From positions 1 through 32,902 of the IMG/VR virus record IMGVR_UViG_3300044492_000005: a stretch of 32,902 bases of DNA; one strand, 5' to 3'. Under the pieces are notes generated by a model. That model saw only the letters and a list, made by a program, of their open reading frames with translations, made no database searches and was not told where the DNA came from. The DNA comes from a virus. The position numbers and the translations under genes are program-made. This document shows, in pieces, positions 1 through 7,683 of this stretch; position 1 is the first letter of the stretch; every line of letters starts with the position of its first letter.

Positions 1-2
1 CT

Positions 3-620
3 GTGTGGATGCGTGATGTGAATGATCCATGTTCGGATGTTGGCATCGAGATACCGTTCGATCTTGTGGTAGACATCGGTGGTCTGCCTATCATACCGAA
101 AACACACATGGAGTTCCGCTTAACGGGTCGGATCGATGGCATCCATTACAACACGAACAACGAGTTGTGTTGTCACGATAATAAAACCGCAAGCAGACTT
201 GGTGATGCATGGGCACAATCATTCTTATTGAGTCATCAGATTACAGGATACTGCGTAGCTGCCTCAACATTTATACAGAAGCCGGTGCACAGTGCTGAGA
301 TACTTGGTCTGGCTATCCCTTTACCTAGGACTTATGATTATGGTGGTTATGTTAGAGAAGTTGTTCGTCGTCACGACTATCACTACGCACGTTGGTTATC
401 CTGGTTAGTCCATACTATTCAACTTGCTCGCCGCTACATGCTTAACCCTTATGATGCGCCTAAATACACACACTCCTGTAATAGATACTTTCGTCCATGC
501 CCAATGATCCCCTTCTGCGATGCTGACGACGAAGAACAACACAAGATCGTAGATGAAATGACCCACGAGGAATGGAGCCCCTTAGATAAACCAATACTTG
601 ATGGCATTGGTAATGAATGA
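3..620 (+). CDS. Cas4/RecB-like PD-(D/E)XK nuclease (5' end outside window)
   Basis: Likely a DNA exonuclease of the PD-(D/E)XK superfamily acting in phage replication or recombination. The reading frame is open to the left edge, so the first codon shown (GTG at 3) is probably internal and the gene is partial. The visible core has GRIDGI followed about 15 residues later by HDNKTAS, which supplies the D...xK of the active site, and then a QITGY helix of the kind found in RecB-family nucleases. Near the C-terminus the cysteines in HSCNRYFRPCPMIPFC resemble the Cas4/AddB iron-sulfur cluster ligands. The fourth ligand would lie in the missing N-terminus or in the ELCCH segment. The gene overlaps the following HNH gene by ATGA. 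The family assignment is inferred from motifs; the class is fairly secure, the exact family less so. Confidence 0.72.
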   Translation: MWMRDVNDPCSDVGIEIPFDLVVDIGGLPIIPKTHMEFRLTGRIDGIHYNTNNELCCHDNKTASRLGDAWAQSFLLSHQITGYCVAASTFIQKPVHSAEILGLAIPLPRTYDYGGYVREVVRRHDYHYARWLSWLVHTIQLARRYMLNPYDAPKYTHSCNRYFRPCPMIPFCDADDEEQHKIVDEMTHEEWSPLDKPILDGIGNE

Positions 621-1099
621 TGGGAGAACCATTCAGTAAGGCAAGGAGACTGGCTCTGGCAGCAGAGCGTAACATCATTGTGGATGCACAAGACCAATGG
701 TTGTTGGAAGAATTTACATGGACGATCAATGACGATGGCTATCCACATACGCGACTCAGTGTGGACATTGATCGACGACGGCCTCGTGTGTTCTTGCATC
801 ACATGATCATTGGTTATCCAATATGGGAAGGAGATGAGATCGATCACATCAACAGATGTGTTACGAACAACAGCCGCGACAATCTACGCTACGTGAATAA
901 GTCACAGTCCATGGTGAATAGATCATGGCAGGTTGGTGAAACAGGAGAACGGAATATAACACTGCGTAACACTGGCATGTATAAGGTCACGGTGTGGCGA
1001 GACAAGGGATGGATATATCTTGGACAGTTTCATACTCTTGCTGAAGCTATCACCGCGCGGGACAAATATCTACAGGTGGTATCAACCGACACCATCTGA
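617..1099 (+). CDS. HNH endonuclease with AP2-like C-terminus, homing type
   Basis: A 160-residue free-standing endonuclease of the HNH/AP2 group common in phages. The HNH core runs from about residue 58 to 100: H61/H62 on the first strand, D76-H77 in EIDHINR, and the asparagines in NNSRDNLR that complete the beta-beta-alpha metal fold. The last 50 residues (YKVTVWRDKGWIYLGQF followed by a helix with repeated alanines) resemble the small AP2 DNA-binding domain that often follows such cores. ATG 617 overlaps the stop of the nuclease gene (ATGA); a second ATG at 620 is equally possible. Such genes usually spread as selfish elements and need not serve replication. The enzyme class is well supported by motifs; its target is unknown. 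Confidence 0.85.
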   Translation: MMGEPFSKARRLALAAERNIIVDAQDQWLLEEFTWTINDDGYPHTRLSVDIDRRRPRVFLHHMIIGYPIWEGDEIDHINRCVTNNSRDNLRYVNKSQSMVNRSWQVGETGERNITLRNTGMYKVTVWRDKGWIYLGQFHTLAEAITARDKYLQVVSTDTI

Positions 1100-1101
1100 C
1101 C

Positions 1102-1116
1102 ACCACATGTTGTGGT
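1102..1116 (+). other. small intergenic hairpin after HNH gene
   Basis: A six-base perfect inverted repeat, ACCACA and TGTGGT, with a three-base loop, three bases after the HNH stop codon. No T-run follows, so it is a weak terminator at best and may instead be an mRNA processing or 3'-end stabilising structure. It occupies most of the only gap between the HNH gene and the next start. Confidence 0.35.
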
Positions 1117-1144
1117 ATTGACAAGCACAAAACAGGAGACCAAC

Positions 1145-1303
1145 ATGGACGAGATTCAAATTAAGAGAGCATTGCTTAGCCTTACCAAACTGGTTGAGAT
1201 AATCGAGGATAACGATACACGTGAGGCATTGATCGTTGTCTGTGCCGTGCTGATCGAGCATAACAAATCTATACAGGAGTTGGTTGATGCAGGAGATTGC
1301 TGA
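1145..1303 (+). CDS. small hypothetical protein, 52 residues
   Basis: I do not recognise this protein. The start at ATG 1145 is chosen because AGGAG lies seven bases upstream (in ACAGGAGACCAACATG). Extending to the GTG at 1112 would remove that site. The 52-residue product is mostly helical by appearance, with alternating hydrophobic and charged residues (LLSLTKLVEIIED, IVVCAVLIEHNKSIQEL) and no membrane-length segment. Its stop overlaps the ATG of the next gene (TGATG), and the ribosome site of that gene lies inside this one, so the two are probably translated together. It may be a partner of the RecA-like ATPase that follows, but that rests on position alone. Confidence 0.65.
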   Translation: MDEIQIKRALLSLTKLVEIIEDNDTREALIVVCAVLIEHNKSIQELVDAGDC

Positions 1304-2151
1304 TGGATGAAGAGTCACCACTGATTGCAGCAGGTGGATTTGTTATCTCATCTCCATCTGTGCAGGATATGCAACTCAACATGTTGATCTGGGGCAACAG
1401 TGGTAGTGGCAAAACCACGCTTGCTGCTACTGCACCTGGACGCAAGCTGTTCATCCTGTTCGATCCAGGTGGTGATCTATCACTAGCTAGTCGTGATGAT
1501 ATCAGCACGCTGAATGTAACAGGTGCGGCACCTGCTATCATCATGGCACAGCTACGTGCTGTTGATCCGTTTGGATTGGGTAAGATACTAGAGGCACGAC
1601 CTGATATCGAAACTGTCGTTGTTGATAGTATGACTGTGCTGGCACATGTTGCACTAGCTGAAGCTGTTACAAGAGCAGGAGGAACCAGCACGTTTGAGCA
1701 ACCGGGACAGAATGGCTGGGCCTTTCGTAACCAATCGTTGCTGCGTGTCACGGTTGCACTCATGCGTATGTGTGCACAACACAAACGTCATCTGATCCTC
1801 ATCACACATGAGGGACCAGAGACACAACTGCCTAATGGTGTAGTTAGTTCAGTGAAGATGGCGTTGTCTAACAGCGTAGCCAACCAAGTTGGTTTGCGCT
1901 TCAACGAGATATGGCATCTCGAAGACATCGGCACTGAGCGTAGGATAGCCGTGCGAACTTGTAGGTTCTGGACACCAATGAAGACACGCATGTTTGTGTC
2001 TACTCATCCAGAGTTCGTATGGCATTATGATGCTGATACTGGTGAAGGCGAAGGTATAGCCGACTGGTATAGAGCATGGCAGGCAGGAGGCGGTAAGAAG
2101 TTACCATTACCTGTTCGTGTAACCACTAACAAGGGAGTAGTAAAAAAGTAG
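1303..2151 (+). CDS. RecA-like ATPase, phage AAA_24/Sak4 type
   Basis: A 282-residue P-loop ATPase of the phage group annotated as AAA_24 or Sak4-like, which acts in annealing or recombination with an SSB. Walker A is GNSGSGKTT at residues 31-39. A FILFDPGG strand follows, and Walker B is in ETVVVDSMT at about 105. HLILITHEGPET matches the sensor strand typical of these RecA folds. I start at ATG 1303 because CAGGAG sits seven bases upstream; the TTG at 1297 lies too close to it. The gene is flanked by a small helical ORF and a putative ssDNA-binding protein, as in many phage single-strand-annealing modules. The ATPase fold is clear; the Sak4 role is an inference from fold and neighbours. Confidence 0.82.
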   Translation: MDEESPLIAAGGFVISSPSVQDMQLNMLIWGNSGSGKTTLAATAPGRKLFILFDPGGDLSLASRDDISTLNVTGAAPAIIMAQLRAVDPFGLGKILEARPDIETVVVDSMTVLAHVALAEAVTRAGGTSTFEQPGQNGWAFRNQSLLRVTVALMRMCAQHKRHLILITHEGPETQLPNGVVSSVKMALSNSVANQVGLRFNEIWHLEDIGTERRIAVRTCRFWTPMKTRMFVSTHPEFVWHYDADTGEGEGIADWYRAWQAGGGKKLPLPVRVTTNKGVVKK

Positions 2152-2173
2152 GCTGCCGTTTGCACAGCAGCCT
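2142..2173 (-). terminator. hairpin with T-run on minus strand (antisense terminator candidate)
   Basis: AGGCTGC at 2150-2156 pairs perfectly with GCAGCCT at 2167-2173 around a ten-base loop. On the plus strand no T-run follows the stem, but the run of six A's just before it (2142-2147) reads as ACTTTTTTAC after the stem on the minus strand, the layout of a rho-independent terminator. The A-run also encodes the final lysines of the ATPase gene, so coding constraint could have produced it. It may end minus-strand transcripts or act only as a 3' hairpin of the sense mRNA. Confidence 0.45.
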
Positions 2174-2257
2174 AATAGTTGCACAAGTGTGAACAAGACA
2201 AACCAACCGAACATGACTCGCATGAGGCGTGTTTGATCTCTCATATGTAGTACATCT

Positions 2258-2281
2258 GCCCAAGGAGGGCAAGCCCAAATG
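2258..2281 (+). promoter_or_regulatory. ribosome site folded in competing hairpins upstream of SSB-like gene
   Basis: The strong site AAGGAGGG before ATG 2279 lies inside a GCCC-AAGGA-GGGC inverted repeat (2258-2270). The same GGG can also pair with CCC at 2274-2276, just before the start codon. Either fold would hide part of the ribosome site. This would suit translational control of a single-strand-binding protein, as is known for T4 gp32, but the stems are only three to four pairs long. The rest of the 2174-2257 leader shows no convincing sigma-70 promoter. Confidence 0.35.
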
Positions 2282-2692
2282 TCTGAAAGCATTCTGTCAT
2301 TCAGCGATGACATCACCAATGCACCGCCGCCACCATTGCTTCCCGTAGGTCCGTATCCCGCTGAGATTATCGGTGCGATTAAGAAGCAGGGTAATGCTGG
2401 TGAGTATGCACAGATTGTATTCCGTATCAATGCGGAGTCCTATCCTGCCGACTTCACTGATGGTGATCCCGATGGTGTCGTTGTTTACTACAACTTCCTG
2501 CGCACGGAGGACACACCGCAGAACAAGCACCGCTGGCGTGTGTTCTTGGAGAAGGTTGGCGGTCCGCTTGGTCGCACCGTTGATCTCAACTCGCTCATTG
2601 GATTGACCGCGATGGTCGACCTGACACATCAGCCACCGAACCAGTTCCGTGACGAACCGAGTGTGCAGATTTCACGTATCCTCGCACCGTAA
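2279..2692 (+). CDS. putative ssDNA-binding protein
   Basis: A 137-residue soluble protein that I assign only tentatively as a single-strand-binding protein. It carries alternating beta-strand-like segments (YPAEIIGAI, YAQIVFRI, GVVVYYNF, LIGLTAMVDL, PSVQISRI), as expected for an OB-like fold, and a short Pro-rich stretch near the N-terminus. The arrangement of a PYPAEI strand, an N-K-H-R-W-R helix and a final beta strand recalls small phage proteins of the DUF669 type that accompany Sak4-like annealing ATPases. The start at ATG 2279 has an excellent AAGGAGGG ten bases upstream. A 127-base gap with hairpins separates it from the ATPase gene. No acidic C-terminal tail of the gp2.5 kind is seen, so the assignment rests on position and strand pattern. 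Confidence 0.55.
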   Translation: MSESILSFSDDITNAPPPPLLPVGPYPAEIIGAIKKQGNAGEYAQIVFRINAESYPADFTDGDPDGVVVYYNFLRTEDTPQNKHRWRVFLEKVGGPLGRTVDLNSLIGLTAMVDLTHQPPNQFRDEPSVQISRILAP

Positions 2693-2702
2693 TCGTATGA
2701 AT

Positions 2703-2736
2703 ATGCAGCCACATGGCTTGTGTTGTGTGGCTGCAT
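2703..2736 (+). other. 11-bp intergenic hairpin after SSB-like gene
   Basis: A perfect eleven-base inverted repeat (ATGCAGCCACA and TGTGGCTGCAT) with a twelve-base loop, ten bases past the stop codon. The stem is strong, but neither strand has a T-run after it, so a rho-independent terminator is not supported. An RNase processing site or 3'-end stabiliser is likelier. The stem shares the core GCAGCC/GGCTGC with the hairpin at 2150-2173. Confidence 0.5.
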
Positions 2737-2777
2737 GTCATATACTTATCACGTTACCAAACCAACAGGAGAGTATC

Positions 2778-3047
2778 ATGTCTGAGACAACCGAAGCCCC
2801 TGCCAAGCGTAAGCGCAAGCGGTCTGCGAGCGTGGCTAAGCCCGCGTTCTTTGTCATCCAGGTGTTGGATGAGAATGGTGAGCCGACGCAGTTCGACAAG
2901 TCACGTATCCGTCTTGTGAAGGTGGAGCGTAATGCTGAGGCCATCATGGAGATCATGGATAACGAGGACTATCCACACGCATTCTACTTGCGTGGCATCG
3001 TTCCCGTGTCACGTCCTGGCACGCCGATGAAGGCTGCTGCTGAGTAA
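2778..3047 (+). CDS. small basic hypothetical protein, 89 residues
   Basis: I do not recognise a family. ATG 2778 is preceded by AGGAGA at five bases. The N-terminus is highly basic (KRKRKR at residues 10-15) and probably disordered. It is followed by a compact beta-rich part with FFVIQVLDENGEPT and IRLVKVERNAEAIMEIMD, and a Gly/Pro-containing end. The basic tail suggests nucleic acid contact, which would fit its place between the ssDNA-binding protein and the helicase, but no DNA-binding motif can be named. It is flanked by hairpins on both sides, so it may be expressed as a separate transcript segment. Confidence 0.68.
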   Translation: MSETTEAPAKRKRKRSASVAKPAFFVIQVLDENGEPTQFDKSRIRLVKVERNAEAIMEIMDNEDYPHAFYLRGIVPVSRPGTPMKAAAE

Positions 3048-3054
3048 AGAATAA

Positions 3055-3091
3055 GCGCATCGCTACCATGTAGCGGTGCGCCTTCTTCTCC
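3055..3091. terminator. 12-bp intergenic hairpin, possible bidirectional terminator
   Basis: GCGCATCGCTAC (3055-3066) pairs with GTAGCGGTGCGC (3070-3081), with one T-G wobble and a very short loop. On the plus strand it is followed by CTTCTTCTCC, and on the minus strand by TTATTCTTTACT, so a pyrimidine-rich tail exists on both sides. The tails are interrupted, so efficiency would be modest. It lies between the 89-residue gene and the helicase gene. Confidence 0.45.
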
Positions 3092-3119
3092 AAGGTTTGG
3101 TATACAAGGAATGCACAAG

Positions 3120-4427
3120 ATGGACGCAACCAATGCAGTCGTGTTCGACGACATGCAGCAGAAGGCTATCGATGTTTGCTGTGATATAACTAAGCGCATC
3201 GTCGCTGTAACAGGCAGAGCGGGAACTGGTAAGACACTGATCATCCGTGAGGTATCGGATCGATTGAGTGAGATGGGCTACAGTGTGCAGACCAGTGCAC
3301 CTACAGGCAAAGCCGCTAAGCGTATCCGCGAGATCACTGGTCTCGATGCCATGACCAACCACCGTATGCTCGGCTTCGGTATGCCAGTAGACCTGGAGGT
3401 GGATGACGAGAAGACGGGTGAACGCAAGACTGTGCAAGTCAGCACTGGTCCGAAGTTCGACCGCGCTAAGCCATTACCATACGACACCATCCTCTGTGAT
3501 GAGTATGCCATGGTGAACCAGGACATCCATCGCTCACTGATCAATGCATTGAAGAGCGGTGCACGGCTGTGTGTATTCGGTGACGTGAACCAGTTGAAGC
3601 CGATTGAAGAAGACAAACGGTTGAACGATCAACCATCTGCATTCATGGCTGCACTGGATAAGTTTGGTGGCATTGTGTTGAATACAAACCACCGACAGGA
3701 TGAAGGCAGTGGCATTGCGAACAATGGTGCACTGATCCTACAGGGTAGGATGCCACGCGCAGCTAGTGACTTCGCACTGAAGCAAACCGACAATCCCGTG
3801 CGTGCCATACAGGAGTTTGTCGAGGCATCACTGAATGACGACCATGACTATAGCGACAACGAACACCAGATCATCACGTGTATGAACAAGAGTTGGATAG
3901 GCACACAGAAGTTGAACATCGTGCTGCAGTCCATGTTCTGGGATCGTGCACGTCCGTTCATTGAGTTGCCACGCTATCGTGTAGGCAACGTAGCACAGCC
4001 ACCTATCCGTGTGCAGGTAGGCAGCAAGGTGGTGTATACCGCTAACACATATGACATGGGTGATGGTTTCAGCTATGCCTTCAATGGTGAAGTAGGCAAG
4101 GTGATCAACATCAACTACGAGGAAGGCAGTATCGAGATCGACTTCGGTGATCGTAGCGTGGTCGTGCCACCGATCATCGTGCAGGTATATGCGGATGGTC
4201 GTGCTGTTGAACAGGACCCACGTCGTAACATCGACCATGCCTATGTGTTGACGACACACAAGTGTCAGGGCAGTGAGTATAAGCATGTTGCCTATGTGAT
4301 TAACAAGGCCACGATCTGGGGACAATCACGTAGGAATTTCTACACGGCTGTGACACGCGCACGTGAGTACTGCACTGTGTTCACTGACATGATGAGTCTG
4401 TCGAAGTCAACTAAGTTTGTGGGATAA
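3120..4427 (+). CDS. RecD/Dda-type SF1B DNA helicase
   Basis: A 435-residue ATP-dependent 5'-3' type helicase of superfamily 1B, probably unwinding DNA at the phage fork or during recombination. Motifs appear in order: Walker A GRAGTGKT at residues 32-39, SAPTGKAAKR (motif Ia), CDEYAMV (motif II, DEXX type), GDVNQLKP (motif III), NHRQDEGS (motif IV region), THKCQGSEY (motif V) and YTAVTRARE (motif VI). Length is like phage Dda (about 440) and far shorter than bacterial RecD2. A beta-rich stretch between motifs IV and V (VGSKVVYTANTYD, GEVGKVI) matches the SH3-like insert of this group. I prefer ATG 3120, because AAGGA lies nine bases before it but touches the alternative ATG 3111. Confidence 0.9.
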   Translation: MDATNAVVFDDMQQKAIDVCCDITKRIVAVTGRAGTGKTLIIREVSDRLSEMGYSVQTSAPTGKAAKRIREITGLDAMTNHRMLGFGMPVDLEVDDEKTGERKTVQVSTGPKFDRAKPLPYDTILCDEYAMVNQDIHRSLINALKSGARLCVFGDVNQLKPIEEDKRLNDQPSAFMAALDKFGGIVLNTNHRQDEGSGIANNGALILQGRMPRAASDFALKQTDNPVRAIQEFVEASLNDDHDYSDNEHQIITCMNKSWIGTQKLNIVLQSMFWDRARPFIELPRYRVGNVAQPPIRVQVGSKVVYTANTYDMGDGFSYAFNGEVGKVININYEEGSIEIDFGDRSVVVPPIIVQVYADGRAVEQDPRRNIDHAYVLTTHKCQGSEYKHVAYVINKATIWGQSRRNFYTAVTRAREYCTVFTDMMSLSKSTKFVG

Positions 4428-4431
4428 ACCA

Positions 4432-4731
4432 ATGAAGAACAGTGAACTGCTAAGCACAAGTCGTAAGTTATCTGGTGTTGAAGGACAACGACAATTCATC
4501 TTGCGTATGCAGAATGTGAAGATGCCGTGTCCTAACTGTGCTCACCAATTGAATGTGTATGAGGCACATGGCGTAGATGTGGATGATTACAAACCAGAGG
4601 CAGTGCTGGAAAGTAATCCTCATTGCACCAAATGTGGGCGTGCTTTGCGGTATACAGTTCCGTTCATTGCTGTAGGTAATTCATGGCACTGGTCACTAGT
4701 TCCAATCAAGGTCGAAGACAATGATGCTTGA
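4432..4731 (+). CDS. zinc-ribbon protein, 99 residues
   Basis: A small protein with one clear four-cysteine zinc site: CPNC at residues 33-36 and CTKC at 65-68, separated by an acidic loop of about 28 residues. The N-terminal 30 residues are helical and basic, and the C-terminus ends in a strand-rich tail containing W-H-W. Such ribbons are common in phage replication clusters and may bind DNA or the polymerase, but no specific family is recognised. ATG 4432 follows the helicase stop by four bases. The end overlaps the polymerase gene by 11 bases, suggesting coupled translation with it. Confidence 0.75.
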   Translation: MKNSELLSTSRKLSGVEGQRQFILRMQNVKMPCPNCAHQLNVYEAHGVDVDDYKPEAVLESNPHCTKCGRALRYTVPFIAVGNSWHWSLVPIKVEDNDA

Positions 4732-7222
4732 ACCATTCAAGTCCATAGCTGAAGCCAACACAGAACTGCGTGCGCTATGCCTTGGTGCTGGATTCGATTT
4801 CGATTGCGGATGCGGTGGCAAACTTAGCAGCGAGATCGCTATCGTGGCTGAGGCACCCGGTGATCGTGAAGTGCAGCAGCGTATGCCACTCATTGGTGGT
4901 AGCGGTAAGTATCTGTGGGACATACTGCGCAAGAACAAGCTGGGCCGCAATGATGTATACATCACCAATGTGATCAAGCGTAAGCTGGTCAGCAGTGCCA
5001 TCGGCCATGAACTTGCGCCGCGCAAAGAGAAGCAAACCATTCCCAAACAGGAGCGCACGATATGGCAACATATACTACAGGAGGAACTAAGTCGTCTACC
5101 GAACTTGAAATATGTGGTTGCACTTGGCAACTATGCACTGGAGGCTCTGGTCGGGGTTACTGGTATAACCGACAAACGAGGCAGCGTGTTCCCTTTAGTA
5201 ATCTCAGGCCGGGTTATACAGGTAGTGTGCACCTTCAATCCTGCACATGTTATGCGAGAACCCCGGATGGAAGTGGTGTTCCGCATGGACCTGGGTAAGC
5301 TGCAACGTCTCCGCGAAGGCACGTTCCATGTCCCACGTATCGAGTGTCTTATCAATCCCACATTCAGCGAAGCCATGGATACACTGCGGTGGTTGGGTTG
5401 CCAGACCACGCCCATTGCATACGACATTGAGACAATGGCTAGCGAGACTGCATGTGTTGGCTTTGCAGCTACCAATACAGAAGGAGTGTGCATTAATTTC
5501 CGCTCTCAAGGAGAGAATCATTACGCGCCGCATGAAGAACGTGAACTTCGTCTTGCCATACAAGGCTTGCTTGGTGATCCCTCGCGTAAGTTCATCACGC
5601 AGAATGGTCACTACGACGCGACATGGCTCTGGTTCAAGGATCGTATCCGCGTGGACCACCATTGGTTCGACACGATGTTGGCACATCATTTCCTCTATCC
5701 CGGCTTACCGCACGATCTGGGCTTCATCACGGCTCAGTATACAGACCATCCCCATTACAAGGACGAAGGCAAGTTGTGGAAAGAAGAAGGTGATATTGAC
5801 GCCTTCTGGGAATACAATGTCAAGGACTGTTGTATCACACGTATAGCTGCTGAGAAGATGGAGCAGGAGTTGTTGGCTAGTGGCCAGCATGAGCAGTTCC
5901 ACAACCATGTGATGCGTCTGCAACCTGAACTCGTAGAGATGACGATCAATGGAGTGCAAGTAGATGAGCGACTCAAATCCGAACTCAGTGAACGACTTGA
6001 GCGAGGACTCGTTAAAGCAAATGAACTATGCCAAAGCAAGGCACGTGAGGCACTTGGCGATGGCAGCTATGAGTTTAATCCACGAAGTCATCAACAGCTT
6101 GCTAAGCTCTTCTTTAACGACCTTGGCTTGGTCGGACGAGGAACAAGTACAGATAAAGAAAATCGAGATCGTATTAAGAAACATCCAAGAACAAGGCCAG
6201 ATGCTCGCAGCCTTATCGAGGCCATTGATGACTACCTATCCCAATCCAAATTCGTCTCTACCTACATCAACGCAACAGCCGACGACGACGGTAGATGGCG
6301 ATGTGCCTACAAGCAAACAGGAGTAGCCTCTGCACCTGGGCGGTTGAGCAGCAGCCAGACATCTTGGGGTAGTGGACTGAACATGCAGAACATACCAGAA
6401 CAAGCCAAGAACATGTTTGTCGCACCGGCTGGTTGGGAGTTCAGCTACTATGACATGTCTCAGATCGAGGCACGGATTGTGGCTGCACTGGCACACATAC
6501 CTAAGTGGTTAGAGCAATTCGAGAATGCACGCTTGCATCCTGGAACATATGATGCGCATTGTGCGTTAGCGTCAGAGATGTTCAAGGTGCCCTATGAGCA
6601 AGTTCCGCACGACGACCGAGACGGAGGGGGTCTACCTACCATTCGCTTTATCGCAAAGCGATGCAGGCACGGGCTTAACTACCGCATGGCAGCAGACAAA
6701 CTCGCCACCGTCACTGGCCTCGCACCTGTCGAAGCTGAACAAGCGTATCGGTTATACCACATGGCAACCCCACAAATCCAACTGTGGTGGGATGACCTGG
6801 TTGAACTCGTGCGCAGGGACCGTGCTATTACAACTGCCGCAGGACGACGATGGCTCCTTATGGAGCGATGGGACGATGCCGCTCTAGAGTCGATCGTAGC
6901 ATTCGAACCACAAAGCCTGAATGGAGATCATACGTCAGGCGTAATCTACAAATGTCACCAAGACCCTGAGTGGCCTCCATCCGCGCGTATCTTAATCAAT
7001 GTGCACGATGCCAACATAGCCATCAATCGCCATGAGGACGGACCAGCGGTGCGCGCGATCATGCGCAAGTATGCTGAGCAGCCATTGTATATCAATTCAG
7101 TTCAGAATAGACTCCGTGGGATTGACGCCCCCACGGAACTGATCGTGCCAGCAGAAATGGGAGTGTCCGTCCCTGATGAACAAGGTGTTCATCGTTGGTC
7201 CACGATCAGGAAAATAAAATGA
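4721..7222 (+). CDS. Family A DNA polymerase with N-terminal UDG-like domain
   Basis: An 833-residue replicative polymerase fusion. Residues 1-200 resemble family 4 uracil-DNA glycosylase (AEAPGDRE at 43-50, [20 protein letters not shown] at 170-179). Then follows a 3'-5' exonuclease with all three motifs: YDIE at 234-237, NGHYD at 295-299 and YNVKD at 365-369. The polymerase has motif A DMSQIEAR (D578, E583), motif B from R642 through K646 to Y654, and motif C VHDAN (D763). Two residues are unusual: H650 sits at the E. coli Phe762-equivalent position, and Ala764 replaces the usual Glu after the motif C Asp. The glycosylase part has Asn173 where family 4 enzymes usually have His, and lacks the mid-domain Fe-S cysteines. 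ATG 4721 and 4724 are both possible starts. Confidence 0.93.
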   Translation: MMLEPFKSIAEANTELRALCLGAGFDFDCGCGGKLSSEIAIVAEAPGDREVQQRMPLIGGSGKYLWDILRKNKLGRNDVYITNVIKRKLVSSAIGHELAPRKEKQTIPKQERTIWQHILQEELSRLPNLKYVVALGNYALEALVGVTGITDKRGSVFPLVISGRVIQVVCTFNPAHVMREPRMEVVFRMDLGKLQRLREGTFHVPRIECLINPTFSEAMDTLRWLGCQTTPIAYDIETMASETACVGFAATNTEGVCINFRSQGENHYAPHEERELRLAIQGLLGDPSRKFITQNGHYDATWLWFKDRIRVDHHWFDTMLAHHFLYPGLPHDLGFITAQYTDHPHYKDEGKLWKEEGDIDAFWEYNVKDCCITRIAAEKMEQELLASGQHEQFHNHVMRLQPELVEMTINGVQVDERLKSELSERLERGLVKANELCQSKAREALGDGSYEFNPRSHQQLAKLFFNDLGLVGRGTSTDKENRDRIKKHPRTRPDARSLIEAIDDYLSQSKFVSTYINATADDDGRWRCAYKQTGVASAPGRLSSSQTSWGSGLNMQNIPEQAKNMFVAPAGWEFSYYDMSQIEARIVAALAHIPKWLEQFENARLHPGTYDAHCALASEMFKVPYEQVPHDDRDGGGLPTIRFIAKRCRHGLNYRMAADKLATVTGLAPVEAEQAYRLYHMATPQIQLWWDDLVELVRRDRAITTAAGRRWLLMERWDDAALESIVAFEPQSLNGDHTSGVIYKCHQDPEWPPSARILINVHDANIAINRHEDGPAVRAIMRKYAEQPLYINSVQNRLRGIDAPTELIVPAEMGVSVPDEQGVHRWSTIRKIK

Positions 7223-7683
7223 TAAGGATACCATTAACACAGGACAAGTTTGCAACCATTGATGATGAGGACTACCACCTAGTTGCTCCTTATTCATGGT
7301 ATGCACACAAGATACACGATGTTTGGTATGCGCACAGCGGACGATGGAAGCAGCCAAATCTTGTAATGCATCGTGTGATTTTACAGGCACCACCGGAGAT
7401 GAAGATAGACCATGCGAATGGTGATGGTCTGTACAATGTGCGCAGTAATCTACGACTAGCAACATATTCCCAGAATAATATCCATGCATTCAAACCACAG
7501 ACCGAGTATGGTTCTGGCTATCGTGGTGTTACTGACATGCGTGGTAGATGGCAAGCACGTATAAGTGTAGACAAGGTAAGGAAGAACCTTGGCTTATTCG
7601 ATACAGCAGAGGAAGCTGCACGTGCTTATGATGCAGCAGCAAGAGAATGCCATGGGGAATTTGCACTGCTAAACTTTCCGTGA
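7219..7683 (+). CDS. HNH endonuclease with AP2 domain, homing type
   Basis: A 154-residue HNH-AP2 endonuclease. The HNH core shows H51 in LVMHRVIL, D64-H65 in KIDHANGDG and N77 in NVRSNLR, the classic arrangement. Residues 100-154 form an AP2 domain ([15 protein letters not shown], then [18 protein letters not shown]), a DNA-binding module often attached to phage homing enzymes. The start at ATG 7219 is shared with the polymerase stop (ATGA), with CAGGAA upstream; the TTG start at 7195 is unnecessary. The stop overlaps the GTG of the next gene. It therefore sits exactly in the joint between polymerase and helicase genes, a typical place for a free-standing homing endonuclease. It differs clearly from the HNH gene at 617. 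Confidence 0.92.
   Translation: MIRIPLTQDKFATIDDEDYHLVAPYSWYAHKIHDVWYAHSGRWKQPNLVMHRVILQAPPEMKIDHANGDGLYNVRSNLRLATYSQNNIHAFKPQTEYGSGYRGVTDMRGRWQARISVDKVRKNLGLFDTAEEAARAYDAAARECHGEFALLNFP

Noticed and set aside
449-847. 132-codon minus-strand ORF at the nuclease-HNH joint
   Set aside because: Covers two sense genes with clear motifs; composition is that of a shadow frame.
1117-1144. TTGACA as a possible promoter -35 box before the 52-residue gene
   Set aside because: No acceptable -10 box follows at 16-18 bases; the gene's ribosome site occupies that place.
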